Assembly (NCBI GenBank): GCA_000934385.1 | Contig: KN880525.1 | Coordinates: forward strand, 1 to 64,000 | Length of the DNA: 64,000 nt | DNA from: Cylindrobasidium torrendii FP15055 ss-10 | Taxonomy: Eukaryota > Basidiomycota > Agaricomycetes > Agaricales > Physalacriaceae | Direction of reading: 5' to 3' | In this document: one piece after another, positions 36,121-46,611 of the stretch | Layout of the letters: each line of letters starts with the position of its first letter | How positions within the stretch are numbered: the first letter of the stretch is position 1 | The notes under the pieces: model-generated | What the model saw: only the letters and a program-made list of their open reading frames with translations | Databases searched by the model: none | What the model was told of the DNA's origin: nothing | Program-made: the position numbers and the translations under genes

Positions 36121-37056
36121 TTATGATACGCATGCTTCTCCGCCTGCTATCTTATGGCCTGAGAACGAACCAACAGCCACATTTCCTTCCAGAAGGACGG
36201 ATGTAGGTATGGGGGCAATGGGCGGCCGACGAAGTGCCCCGTCCAGCTTGTGCAAGGAGGAAGGAGATACCGAAGGGGAGATTTTTGGCGCGGGGGTGGG
36301 CACCGACGGTGTGGGAGGTATGTATGCTGGGCTCGAAGTGGGCGTCGGAGAACCGGAGAGCATGACAGCGTCCAGCTCTTCATCTTCCGCCTCCAGAATC
36401 AATGGTGATGTCAAAGGCGCTGCAGAAGAAGATACGCTTCTCTGACTGGGAGTCTCTGGCACGGATGAAGATGGGACAGCTGGGTTATCGACAGGCGCAG
36501 CGGCATCTCGCGCGAGATCGTCCACGATGGTTCGAATTCTCTCTTCTGCAGCAGCGGACAACAGTTCTGTGCTCCAACGCGTGATGGGTGCGATGTCCAC
36601 CAAGTAGTCGCGGTCCTGGTCGATCGCGTCTGGTGTCATTGGTAGTACCAACGAGGCACTTGGTCCACAAGTCCTCTGGTAAATGGATAGTTTTGTTCCG
36701 AAGGCGCTAAGCCCAACTATACTCGCGTTTGGACAGATATCTAGCCACAATCAGATTTAAAGCACGAGAATTGCAGATGTCGTACCGGCCATGTCGCTCA
36801 GACGCTCCCGCATTCTCCTGTCCTTTTCAGCACGCTTCGACTTGATGCCAAGGTCTTCCACCGGTGAAACGTCAACCACCATTACTGGCTTTCCGTGATA
36901 TTGAACTTCGAAGGTCGCACGGCCATGATTGTTCAGTGGGACGACGCAGAACGCGCTCTCAACCGGGAACAGTCCTGAGAGTAGTTTGTTGTAAGCGCCA
37001 GATAGAGGAGACGAAGTGAATGCCTCGAGAACAGAACCGGGCCATGTTGATGCCAT
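36121..37056 (-). CDS. Unknown protein (296 aa)
   Basis: Two exons (36786-37056, 36121-36740) join in phase through a GTACGA/TAG intron to 296 residues. The first half looks globular (VESAFCVVPLNNHGRATFEV, KPVMVVDVSPVEDLG, a basic helix KSKRAEKDRRMRERLSDMAD, then ICPNASIVGLSAFGTKLSIY). The second half is acidic with a Pro/Ser/Thr-rich linker. Composition and phase support a real gene, but I do not recognise the fold. A GTATCA donor just before the stop would allow an alternative 3' end of about 11 more residues. Confidence 0.65.
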
Positions 37057-37345
37057 GCTGATGGAGGGAGGCAAGTTGTAGCCTCAATGGATTTGATGAT
37101 ACTGCTACCGAGCTTGAGTGTGGATGATTCTGTTGGTTATGTAAGTCTGGGTTAAGTACATGAGTTTGGAGCTATTGAAGCGCCACGGATGGCTTTCTGC
37201 TGCTTATTGCGCTAAAATCCACAGTGTACTCACTGCTCATTACTCACTGCATAACACCAACATAACACTATGAGCTTGGCAAGCGCAAAGCGTCAAAGGA
37301 GGTGTATCTTTAGATTCTTACTTGTGACACCCCTTACTACGTATA

Positions 37346-37424
37346 TCCGGTATGGTGTAACGGCTAACATTGCCGCCTTTCAAACACATCGCGGCAGCTC
37401 GGGGTTCGATTCCCCGTACCGGAA
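37346..37424 (+). tRNA. tRNA-Glu (anticodon UUC) with 7-nt intron
   Basis: The acceptor stem TCCGGTA (37346-37352) pairs with TACCGGA (37417-37423). The D-arm GGTGTAACGGCTAACA and the T-arm GGGGTTCGATTCCCC are standard, and the anticodon stem is GCCGC/GCGGC. The loop reads CTTTCA-AACACAT-C, so a 7-nt intron sits after position 37, the canonical place. Removing it leaves the normal 72-nt tRNA-Glu with anticodon TTC. Confidence 0.92.
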
Positions 37425-38316
37425 CACTTTTTGTGGACCTACTTACGCTCCCCGGGTACACTGAGCAGTGCCACAGTAGTCAACGTTCAACGTTCAACCG
37501 TCATACTACTGTCCGCCCAGCGCCGTTTGCGGCGCGCGCGCGCGCTGCTTTGGTATATGCGGGCAAGCTCAGCGCTGAACCCGAGGACTTAATTCCCCAA
37601 CTAAGTCCTGTTATACTTAGCTTCGACTTGGAGGGTCCGAACTAAAGCGGCCATGCCTCTCATGACTTTGCGTGCTCAGAGGAAGCGTAGAAAAATACCT
37701 TCTCTGTGTAGATGGCGGCACCTTGTGATTTTTTGTCCAGTCAAAGATAGACTAGCAGCGGCTACCTTTATGGCAGAATACCGACTTCATTCATCACTCT
37801 CACGAAGTCATGCATATGTTTTAAGTGCGCATGCAGGGGTGGGTGGGCCGGAGGAAACAGGGCGAGGCGTACTCCCTTGCAGACGTGCGGACGTATCGGA
37901 GGGTTCAGGCCTCCGGAGCGAAGACTATGCAAGCATATTGTGCTATTAGCATTGTTCAGGCGTAGGGTAATACGAAACGGCTTATGAAGTTCCGTTAGTT
38001 ACTTTTTAGTTTGACAGTATTTATGCAAGGGTCTTTTTCTATGACAGAGTTTGCTTGGAGAGAAATTGACAACCCTTGACCCGTTGTTGGATCCCTCACT
38101 TTAATCTACAGCAAACAACAAAGTTTTGGACAATTTTGTTTTGCGTGAACTTGCTGGGAACCAGGCTCAAGTTCATCACGCCAGTCAGGCGCCAACTACG
38201 CATCGTCCACACCAGTGCACTGCACGCCAGTAAGCAGTTAATTATCAAAGGTGATGCATGCTTTACCCCGCACACTTTTCTTCTTAGGCCCAGTCTTCTC
38301 TTGGAGGCTAGTACAA
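37425..38316. other. Gene-poor stretch after the tRNA
   Basis: No supported coding region in about 890 bp. It includes a short CG dinucleotide run near 37534-37547 and otherwise ordinary low-information sequence. Confidence 0.5.
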
Positions 38317-38359
38317 TCCGGTATGGCGGTAGCTGGGGGTTCGATTCCCCCTTCCAGAA
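38317..38359 (+). pseudogene. Internally deleted tRNA-Glu relic
   Basis: TCCGGTATGG at the 5' end is identical to the intact tRNA-Glu at 37346. It then jumps directly to a T-arm (GGGGGTTCGATTCCCCC) and a degenerate acceptor end. The whole anticodon arm and most of the D-arm, about 36 nt relative to the intact gene, are missing, so it cannot be functional. It could be a deleted duplicate or the head of a tRNA-derived SINE. Confidence 0.7.
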
Positions 38360-38394
38360 CTTCAGAGAGGCTCTGTATCTTTCTGTGGGAAGAA

Positions 38395-39031
38395 TAATGT
38401 ATGCGTGACTTAGGGCGGCGGGCCTATGCTCCCCGGGGGGTACAGTACCGGTACCGTACCTATGCCCAATTTAGGAGGGGTACCGTACCGTACCGGCACG
38501 TGATGGAAACATGTGACCTGCGCCACACCCTGCGTTTTGCTTGTTTTTCGGGCTGTTTTCCTGTTTGTTTCTCGCATCTGCGTGAGTGGTACACTAGATA
38601 TGGTCTAAAGGCATACTATTCAACGCGTTTGAGCCTCGTAATGGCGGCTTTTGACCCCACAATGGCTCTGGATTTAGACATCTTTTGGAGCAGCCTCACA
38701 ATGGCCCAATGACTTTCAATTTATACTAAAGTTGCAGCCCTTGGGGATCCCAAAGAAAGCCATGCCACTCCCCCCAACGCCTGGGTGCCCGCCGATCATC
38801 CCGCCGCCCGCTCCGTGCCGTGAATCGTGATCCGAAGCCTACACGTGATATTGTCACGTGAATGCATCATGTGATAGGTACTGTACCTACCGCCGACCGG
38901 TCCTACCCTGCCAGCCGCTGCCAGCGGGGGGTGTGCAGTACATGGTACAGTACGGTACGGTACCGGTACCTATGCAGGTACCTATGTTTTGGGGGGGTTA
39001 GGTCCGCCGCCCTAGCGTGACTGCTACATTA
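38395..39031. mobile_element. Inverted-repeat element with GTACC arrays
   Basis: The left end (TAATGTATGCGTGACTTAGG, then GCGGCGGGCCTA) and the reverse complement of the right end (TAATGTAGCAGTCACGCTAG, then GGCGGCGGACCTA) form an imperfect TIR of about 32 bp, bounded by TA on both sides. Just inside each end are tandem GTACC/GGTACC units in inverted order, and next to them CACGTGA-type palindromes. The roughly 640-bp unit encodes nothing recognisable, so it looks like a non-autonomous DNA element unrelated in sequence to the one at 20746-21232. Confidence 0.65.
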
Positions 39032-39200
39032 CCGTACCTATGCTCAAATGCTTTGCATCCATGCAGCAAAAGATACCTTCAACGTTTTCTAATCCATTGA
39101 AAACTCTAGGATAATGGCATAGCGTTATAATGACAGCTACTTCCTCCAGATCCGTTTGTACAGTGCGCGAAAATGTATTGACAAATGAGAGCATGGTTTG

Positions 39201-42176
39201 TTATTCAAGCCCTCCGTACCGAAGGTCTGCATTTGCTTCTAACCAGTTGAGCCAACTCTTCAGATAACTTCCACCGTGCTTCACAGTTGATGAATCTCCA
39301 ACAACACACTTGCGAATAGTTAGCGTTGAGAAAGGCATGGTTCAAAAAGAACTCACTAGATGTCGTCTCGCTCTTGTCATTGCCACTGGTATCTCGTTGT
39401 CAAAAGTGTTAAGTGATGACTCTTTACAGTCCGGACATACCATTGAGACGCCGTTTCTCTTTCAGGAAGCCCACTTCACGCTAAGGATACTTGTGAGAGC
39501 AGCGCAAGCTTCATATTCATGTCCTCTCACCTTGTCATTACTCCTGACCATGCTGATAATCACAGTGTCCTTCTCTCTTCCTTGCATCCCGTCGACCGTG
39601 CCGATTTCCAATCTTGGCCCATGTTGGGGCCGCAGGAGCGAGTTGAGAAGAGTCACTTGAGCTTGATATGGGGAAATGATAGCGATTTGGGATGGCTCCA
39701 ACCCAACCTCGACCTATTATCTTCAGCTTGCTATCGGCATTTGACAGAACCGAAAAGACAAACCAATTTGTCGATGTACGACTTGACTACCATGGCCTCA
39801 TTTTCATTGCATTTGGAACCCTCGTCCCCATCGCCATCCGTGCGCTCGAAATATTCGCATCCAGCGGTATCGAAGAAGACCACCGGCGTCTCCAACATTT
39901 CTTTAACGGTTTCTTCATCGACACCTTCTGCTTCTACGACATCGCTGAGCAAGTGCTCGGCAACCGACTCGTGCGAGTCGAGCCTGTTACCGTACAATGT
40001 CTTTGACGGGAACTCGCAGATTTTATTGTGCATGCTGACAAGGCGTTCAGTAAATAGCTGGCACTGGGCATTCACGGCATACCGGTATTGAACGTTGAGC
40101 ATCCGCTTGATACGGTTGCCGTACATTCTCTCCAGGCGCTCAAACAGTGTGGTTTCCAGCGAGCGTGGAGGGACTAGGGAAGGCACTCGCGGCTTTGATG
40201 TGGGTACGGCCGTTTTCTTCTCTGCGCCCTCCTCGGTTTCGTCCCCCGACGAGTCAGATTCGTCATCTTCCTCTTTCGTTGGTGCCGCTTTGGCAGAGGG
40301 CTTGGATTTATTCGTGGCAGAGGACTTATCCTTAATCCCCTGCTTCTGTTGAAGTTTCTTCTTCTTGTCGAGGGACAGCACCGTCGGAGGGAGTTGCTTC
40401 GGGTCTCCAGCCAGGATGAGTTTCTTAGCCTTGAATATCGGCACCCAGCATACCTTCACAAATCCGTTTGTATGACATGAAGTTCAAGAGCGTATACACT
40501 CACTGCCTCCATTGCCTGGGTAGCTTCGTCGATGATCACAACGTCAAAATCATGTCTTCGAATTTGCCTCCCACCGGCAGAGTGACAGGTAGCCAAAATG
40601 ACTTGAGCATCGCCCACTACCGATTCAACTACGCCGCCTTCGCGCTTGCGATGCCTGTAGGTGTCAGTCACTGGGATCGAAGAAGATGCAGTCTACCCAC
40701 TCTTTTCGAAGAGCCTTGACCTCGTCCCACAACTTCCTGCGCTCTGCGCCTTTGGGGCGCTTCCCTTTGGCACCTTTGCCTGTCCCAGACAGAATACCCA
40801 AGGTTGTCTCGAGCTCCGTCTGTACATCCTTAGCCAAAGCTGCCTAGCATAGTCAGTAGACGCCGATATCGAGTACACAAAGAACAGACCTGGTCCGTTC
40901 GAGAAGCTTGCACCTCAAGCGTCGAGTCTAATATATTTTGTGTTGCCATAACACGCGCTGGATGGCCAATGCGTGTGACTTTGAGTTTGTCCCCTTTCCC
41001 TTCGGACGGTATGGCAAGGAGTCGCTCGAGTATGTTGTCCACGGATAAGTTTGATGCACCGCACACAAGGATGCGTTTGGGCTTCTCGTTGGGACTGGTT
41101 CTGGTAAGTTGGCGGATGAGCTCAATCAGCGTGTGCGTCTTTCCAGTCCCTAGTGAGACTTAGGAAAGAGCATTCAGACGACGGGGAGAGCTTACCGGGA
41201 GGCCCGTGTACACTGTATACAGGCTACTTCTGGAGACTCTAGACAGAATTTGATGGCGTCTTTCTGGCTCTGGTTGAGGTTTGTGTCGAAATATTCGATA
41301 GGTGGTACGGGGACTAAATTCGAGACCTCGCTCATTGCCATCAATACTTGAACAAGTGGCGTTAGTTGAGGTACATTCTTGTCATCGGTCTGAGGCCAGG
41401 TATGTGAATGTAGGACAACGTGAAATGGATTGACATTACATTAGAGCCCTTGATAGTCTTTTCGAGCGCATCTATAGCTTTGTCCATTCTATAGCTATGT
41501 TGGTATCCAGTGGATGGTAATAGCTGGCGTACATACCTGTCGTATGTAACGCTATTTGCAATCTTTACGACGCGACAACGTTCTGGTAAATCGGTGTCAT
41601 CTGAAGTATCCGACGAGTCCAATGCCATGACAATGCGAGTGTCAGACACCTGTTTAAACTCGTAAAGTAGTCCTTAGATTATAGAACGAGCTGACCCTAT
41701 AGACCACACCTTCTGCGGGTTTGGTCTCTGATGTTGTCGATGTCGCCTTCTTTGCTTTCTTTGCGGATGACCCGCCTGGCGCTGTTACATTCGCCTCGAT
41801 GCGTGCCAAATCACCGGGGCTTTGTGCTTTGAGTCAAGTATGGCTTTACGGTTGTGGGTTCCCCACGAACCGAAGGGTGTGAGGAGGGAAGCTTGGGGAT
41901 GTGTGGTATGCTGATGGACGTTCGAGTTCAACAAGCCTACAGTACTGTCAGAGTGTCGTTCCGGTGTTGACAACGGTCAACGTACGTTTTCCCGCCCAGT
42001 CCAATATTCATTGACGCGACACCCAGTCCATTCAGAGCCAGCCCTTTCTGTTCCAGCAGTTTTGGACCACAGTTCGACAGAAGCAGTGAGCTGCGTTCTA
42101 TTTCAGCCGCCCGCTCGTCCACGAGCAGTTTGCGTTGGCGCGATATAAACGCGTCGAGCGCTGCTTCCGATGACAT
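39201..42176 (-). CDS. IGHMBP2/Hcs1-type SF1B DNA/RNA helicase
   Basis: UPF1-like superfamily 1B helicase of the SMUBP2/IGHMBP2 and yeast Hcs1 group, acting on RNA or DNA 5' to 3'. About a dozen exons give roughly 780 residues from MSSEAALDAFISRQRKLLVD (start 42176). Motifs in order: Q-motif region LNQSQKDAIKFCLES, Walker A GPPGTGKTHT, Ia VCGASNLSVDNILERL, Walker B VVIIDEATQAMEA, III GDPKQLPPTVLS, IV QYRMHNKI (restored when the in-frame intron 40035-40082 is removed), V GTVDGMQGREKDTVIISMVR and VI LNVAMTRARRHLCVVGD. A Lys/Glu/Asp-rich insertion of about 70 residues sits between III and IV. No R3H or zinc-finger tail is seen. Confidence 0.93.
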
Positions 42177-42435
42177 CGTGGGCAAGAGTCAAGTTCCAAA
42201 GGTATTGATTGAGTCCGGATCCACTTGCTTCAGTACCATCACCATGATCGCACACCGCTCACCCTTGGACTCTCTCTTTCGTTATCGCCTTATGCATTTT
42301 CTGGTGGACATAACGAGCCCAGGAAACTGTCTCTTTGAGAGTCGAGCCTTACAGATCATCATCCACCTTACACTCGCGTAGCAGCCATGTCTCACAGCCA
42401 CTTCGCATTCCAGAAGAATAATACGGTAGATACTA

Positions 42436-43842
42436 CTATATTTTCCACTGCAACCTCGAGCGAAGTATCTCGTGTATCAAGGGAGCCCAAGGGTCCTCAT
42501 CTTACAGACTCCATCCAATCCTCCAGCATTCTTTTCTTTGTGCCATCCGCGCATACAACCTTTTGCGAACCTAGCATGTCTTCGCCATCATCGTCCGGAG
42601 CCAGTGCGACCACAATGTCGTCGGTGAGCTGTGGCAGAAGAAGCCTTAGCTTTGCAGCTTGCTTGCACACCTACGACGATGAGGCAAATGTGAACAGCCT
42701 CTTTGGTTTGGTGATGAAAGAGGCAATGTGTGCCATGATTTCGAATGGTAAAAGGCCGGGTGACTTGGTTTGAGGCGCGACGACTGCTCCAAAGCCATCG
42801 GCGAGAGTGTCAAGGTGCTCGGACAGATGGACGAGTGCCGTGACACCGGCCATCTTGCGCTCGTTACCGTAGCAGTCGGGCGCAAATACGAGTGGGAGCG
42901 TGTGCTGGACCTTGCTAGTGACAGGATCCCACGAGAGGAGCGCGCAATGGCTGATGGAGAACAAAACACCATAAACAATGCCTTGGGGCGTCGATGACTG
43001 CAAGAATTGCAGGCATTTCATTACTGCGGCGCGTAGATGGTCTTCATTTGTCAGGCTGGCAGCGATATGTACAGCCACATCGTTTCGGATCCACCAGGTA
43101 GTCGTGTTGGCCGGCAAATACTTGAGAAGTTCCCTCAGACATTTTTGCTTGAGGTTACAAGTGAAGGAGAACGAGGTTGTCCTCTGACTATTGAATGTGT
43201 AGAGCGCGGGGTGCAATACCGTTGCTGCCAGGCATAGCTCGACAGTGGTCCTTGGTGAATAACTGCACAGAGGATGACTGGGCGGCCTGTCGCAGTTGAA
43301 GCAAAGCTCGGGGAATGGCATGGCACATGAGATGCACGATGATCACCTCCGCAAGGCGCTTGCGCACGGGGGTAGCAATGCTTGCAGCAGGCGCAACAAT
43401 GTCTGCGACCACCTCAGCTCTGAGAGAGTCGTAAGTCTTCAATATTGCTGCGTCAATACTGCAGAGGCGGGGGTGGTTCGAGCAACGCCGCCGTCCATCT
43501 ACACTCCACCGGGGCTTTGGCACCACACGAAGGGTTCCCATACAAGTCAAAGCCGCCAAGGTATCCGAGAAATTCCTCTTCTGTCGAGGGCATATGTCGG
43601 AGGCTGAAGAAAGGAAGATTCCCTTCGTGGGATATGAGATTGTTGAGGTCAATCTCGTAGGTGTACTCGACGTCTGAAAATCCTGGACGAGTCCGTATCT
43701 CACCATAGTAAGAATGTTCATCGTCTTCGTCTTCGGATCCGCCGCGCATGTTATCCTGGAGCACCTTTTCTAGTTCGTTGCGTTTACGCGCCAGCCACTC
43801 TTCCCACGCCTGCGGGTTTATGGAAGACGGCACCTCTTCCAT
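42436..43842 (-). CDS. Probable F-box protein interrupted by in-frame TAG
   Basis: Exon 1 (43505-43842) opens MEEVPSSINPQAWEEWLARK and is acidic. It splices in phase (GTGTAG/CAG) to an alpha-helical part (ILKTYDSLRAEVVADIVAPA), then to a Leu/His-rich repeat-like region (LKQKCLRELLKYLPAN, DHLRAAVMKCLQFLQ, MAGVTALVHLSEHLDTLADG). Near the end, LLPFEIMAHIASFITKPKRL and FTFASSS fit the F-box consensus but are followed by TAG (42671-42673). The same frame continues beyond it with coding-like sequence (VCKQAAKLRLLLPQLTDDIV, MLEDWMES), and a GTAAGA/GCAG intron near the end gives a stop at 42436. No intron removes the TAG in phase. The protein is either truncated here or carries a nonsense change. Overall family assignment is tentative. 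Confidence 0.5.
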
Positions 43843-44297
43843 GCATCCACACCAAGGCCTTCATGATAGCCGTCAGAGCCTTGAAAATGGATAAAGTAGT
43901 GGTTATTGTAGCGCCAAACAATGCAGCCGCTTGTGCCCATGGTGAAAGTGTAGAGTGGATTAGCGGTACTGGCGTGGGACCGACACAAGTAAGTGCGTCG
44001 ACCTTCTGAGGCTTGTGGTCAACACGCGCGTACGGTTCCGAGTCCCGACGCGGTCACGTATTTCCTCGCGTGGAAACTATCCATAAGAACAATCAGCCCA
44101 CCGTATGCCTGTGTGTCGCATTCTTCACAAGTTGCAGATTACTTGCAATAGCTAGTCAACTCTCTCCATCAAAGCGCAAGCACATCCTTTCCCGACCGGC
44201 CTGGTGGTTGTATCCCGAGCCAAAGCAGCCATTAAATATGATATCAAATAAAATACGAGGGTTCGAGTAAACTACACATGTCCAATAATTCTCTCCA
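43843..44297. other. Intergenic, no gene seen
   Basis: 455 bp upstream of the probable F-box gene and downstream of the protease-like gene; both run leftward. No supported frame. Confidence 0.6.
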
Positions 44298-46330
44298 CTA
44301 ATCTATTTGATGACCGGTGGCCCTAATATCCTGCGATGAAGAACCGCGCTTGTGTGTGCCCACCATTTCCGGAGATGGTGACCTGCTGCTGACTGGCATA
44401 CGCGAATAAGCAGCAGGCGGATACTCGACTATACTCAGCGATGATTTGTTGTGATGACCAAAAGTACGGAAGTTGTTCATCGAGCTCGCAGACGGCGGAC
44501 GGGAAGGGTGCTCTGACATTAGGGAATCAGAGCTCGGGTTGCGCGCATGACCAACTCCCATCCCAGAGTGAGCGTCTTGTGCGGCTGCAGCATTTGGCCT
44601 CAGGCTCATGACACTGTGATGACCATCGGCATGCATCCCTAGCTCGGCGTAGGATGTCACATTGGAAGCGCGCTTCCGATACCGTTGATGCTCGCGCCAA
44701 AATTTGCGCCTCCGAATCCATATGATCAAGGCTATGGCCACGATGACCATGACACCTGCTGCGACGGCTATGCCGATGAGCACAGGAGTGTTGTCTTTGT
44801 CGTCGTCGTGATGTTCAGAGTCTCCATCGTGTTCAGAGTTATCGTCGGAACTTTCATTAGAGTGGTCGTCGTCGTCGTCCGAATCATCGTCATCTCGGCG
44901 GATTTCTTGGACAATGATGGCAGGGTGTGCTGCGGCCTTGGACAAATCTGACTTGACAGAAACGCCCTCCTCTGGAAGATGGTCTGTATTTTGGATTCAC
45001 GCCTAGGGGGAACTCACCTGTCTCGTTGCTCACAGAGAGAAGCTGGATGTACGGGCCTTCGCCGGTAATGTTGTCGCCAGCATGAGCCAGCATATATACG
45101 TTTCGCACTGAGGATGATGTGAGCTTCCTAGGTCATCAGTCGGAGACTGCAGAGAGGTACCAAATGACCAGCCCAGAGTGACACCGTCGTGCTCGTCTTG
45201 TAGAGGTTGGAACTGTTGCTAGTTAGCGAGACAGAAAGGCGACAGTATGTGAGGCTCACTGGGCCAGCACATTGACCCTCAGTTAGAGGCGAACTCAATA
45301 TAACCGTGTCCCAAGGATGGATCGGATACATCTCGCCACCGATAATTACAGATGTCCCAATTCTTGTATCGCAGGGCAGACTCCAAAGACCATTAACGAG
45401 TTCAGCACCTCCGATGTCGCTATAGATAGCATGGGCAACGTTTCTGTGAACCAAATTAACCTCTAACGCGAAGCTAGTTCAACCAGACACTCACGCGGGT
45501 ACCAGGCTGTACGGCGATGCCAGCGACAGAGCTATAGGTCCTTTGAGATCAATCGGATGGTCCATTGTATGCGCGACTATGCTGGTCTTCATCGCAATAC
45601 TGAGGAAATTTTGACTGGATTCTTGACCGTTTGAAGGCGACAGGAGTGCAGGGATATGGGGCATTGCCAATACAGTATCCAATCGAGGGATATCCTTTCC
45701 AACAGCCAAAGTAACTTCGCCAGGCGCAGCGCGGTCTATAAGTCATCAGAGAACATGTCTATAAGGTGCTGCAGAAGCGACTGAGAAATGTGTTGACTTA
45801 CCGTCATTACGCTCGAAGAATAAGGAAATGTATCCCGCCGTTGCTTCGAGATTGTTATCATCTTGGATTTTTTGGTGTTGTACTACAAGAAGGAAGTGGA
45901 GTGAGTGTGAGGGAGTAACGAGCGCTGAGCGGAGAGCCGACGTACGTGAAAAGTCGATACCAGAAACGTTTATTACTGCGGCGACGACCTTCAGCTCGGT
46001 GCTCTTTTTGTGGGGTGACGCATACCTATATCCTGCCCATGGCTTGCTGCAGAAAGTAGTACATTGGACCTGAGGACGGACGCAAGGCTTTTCAAGCCGT
46101 TACACCTGGAACTTGAGAAGGAGTTCGTACCTGCCCATTTCAAGGCGTAGAGTAGCATCCGCTCCAATGATAGCATTGTTGGTGGCAATGATGGCGGGGT
46201 CGCGGTCATCTAATGTCGGATGTGCCCCCTCATGTAAACCGGTGCGTAAAGCGCAGACATCCAGCGCCAGCATAAATAGAAAAACAAGTAGCTGAACCCC
46301 CATGACTCCAGAGAAGGAAGAAACGGTCAT
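44298..46330 (-). CDS. Aspartic-protease-like type I membrane protein, catalytic motifs absent
   Basis: About ten exons give roughly 510 residues. The start at 46330 is followed by a hydrophobic signal peptide (GVQLLVFLFMLALDVCALRT). The lumenal part matches the C-terminal lobe of pepsin-like A1 proteases: AGYISLFFERND, GEVTLAVGKDIPRLD, AIYSDIGGAELVNGLWSLPC, TSVIIGGEMYPIHPWDTV, GQCAG, and LGWSFVRNVYMLAHAG, which aligns with the usual 'LGDxFLRNVY'. Where the second Asp-Thr-Gly is expected the sequence reads ALSLASPYSLVP, and no first DTG is visible, so proteolysis is unlikely. A long Asp/Ser/His stalk precedes one membrane helix (VLIGIAVAAGVMVIVAIALI) with RRRK on the inside, then a Ser-rich cytosolic tail. 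A surface or vacuolar adhesion or binding role is possible. Confidence 0.72.
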
Positions 46331-46611
46331 GGTGGGGAAAGAGACAGAAAGAAGTGGCGCGAGAAGATGAAGGAAAACAGGCGTTGGGCACACACCCGGC
46401 GCTTCCCTTTTTTAAATAAGCTCGGTAAGCACAGCCCGTGCGCAGTGGCTATCAACAAGTTGCAAAGGAAGTTCCCGTGTATCGTACACATTTCCCATCG
46501 CAGTTCGTGCTGTGGGCCATGCTGAAGCCATTCTCAGATCACGCGATGGACGTGCGTAAGGCCGGCACGCCTCCCGTCGAGCTTGCCAGCCACCAGATAC
46601 ATTGAATGTTC

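Noticed and set aside
37534..37547. CG dinucleotide run, considered as a structured or regulatory element
   Set aside because: A simple repeat of about seven units with no associated structure or gene.
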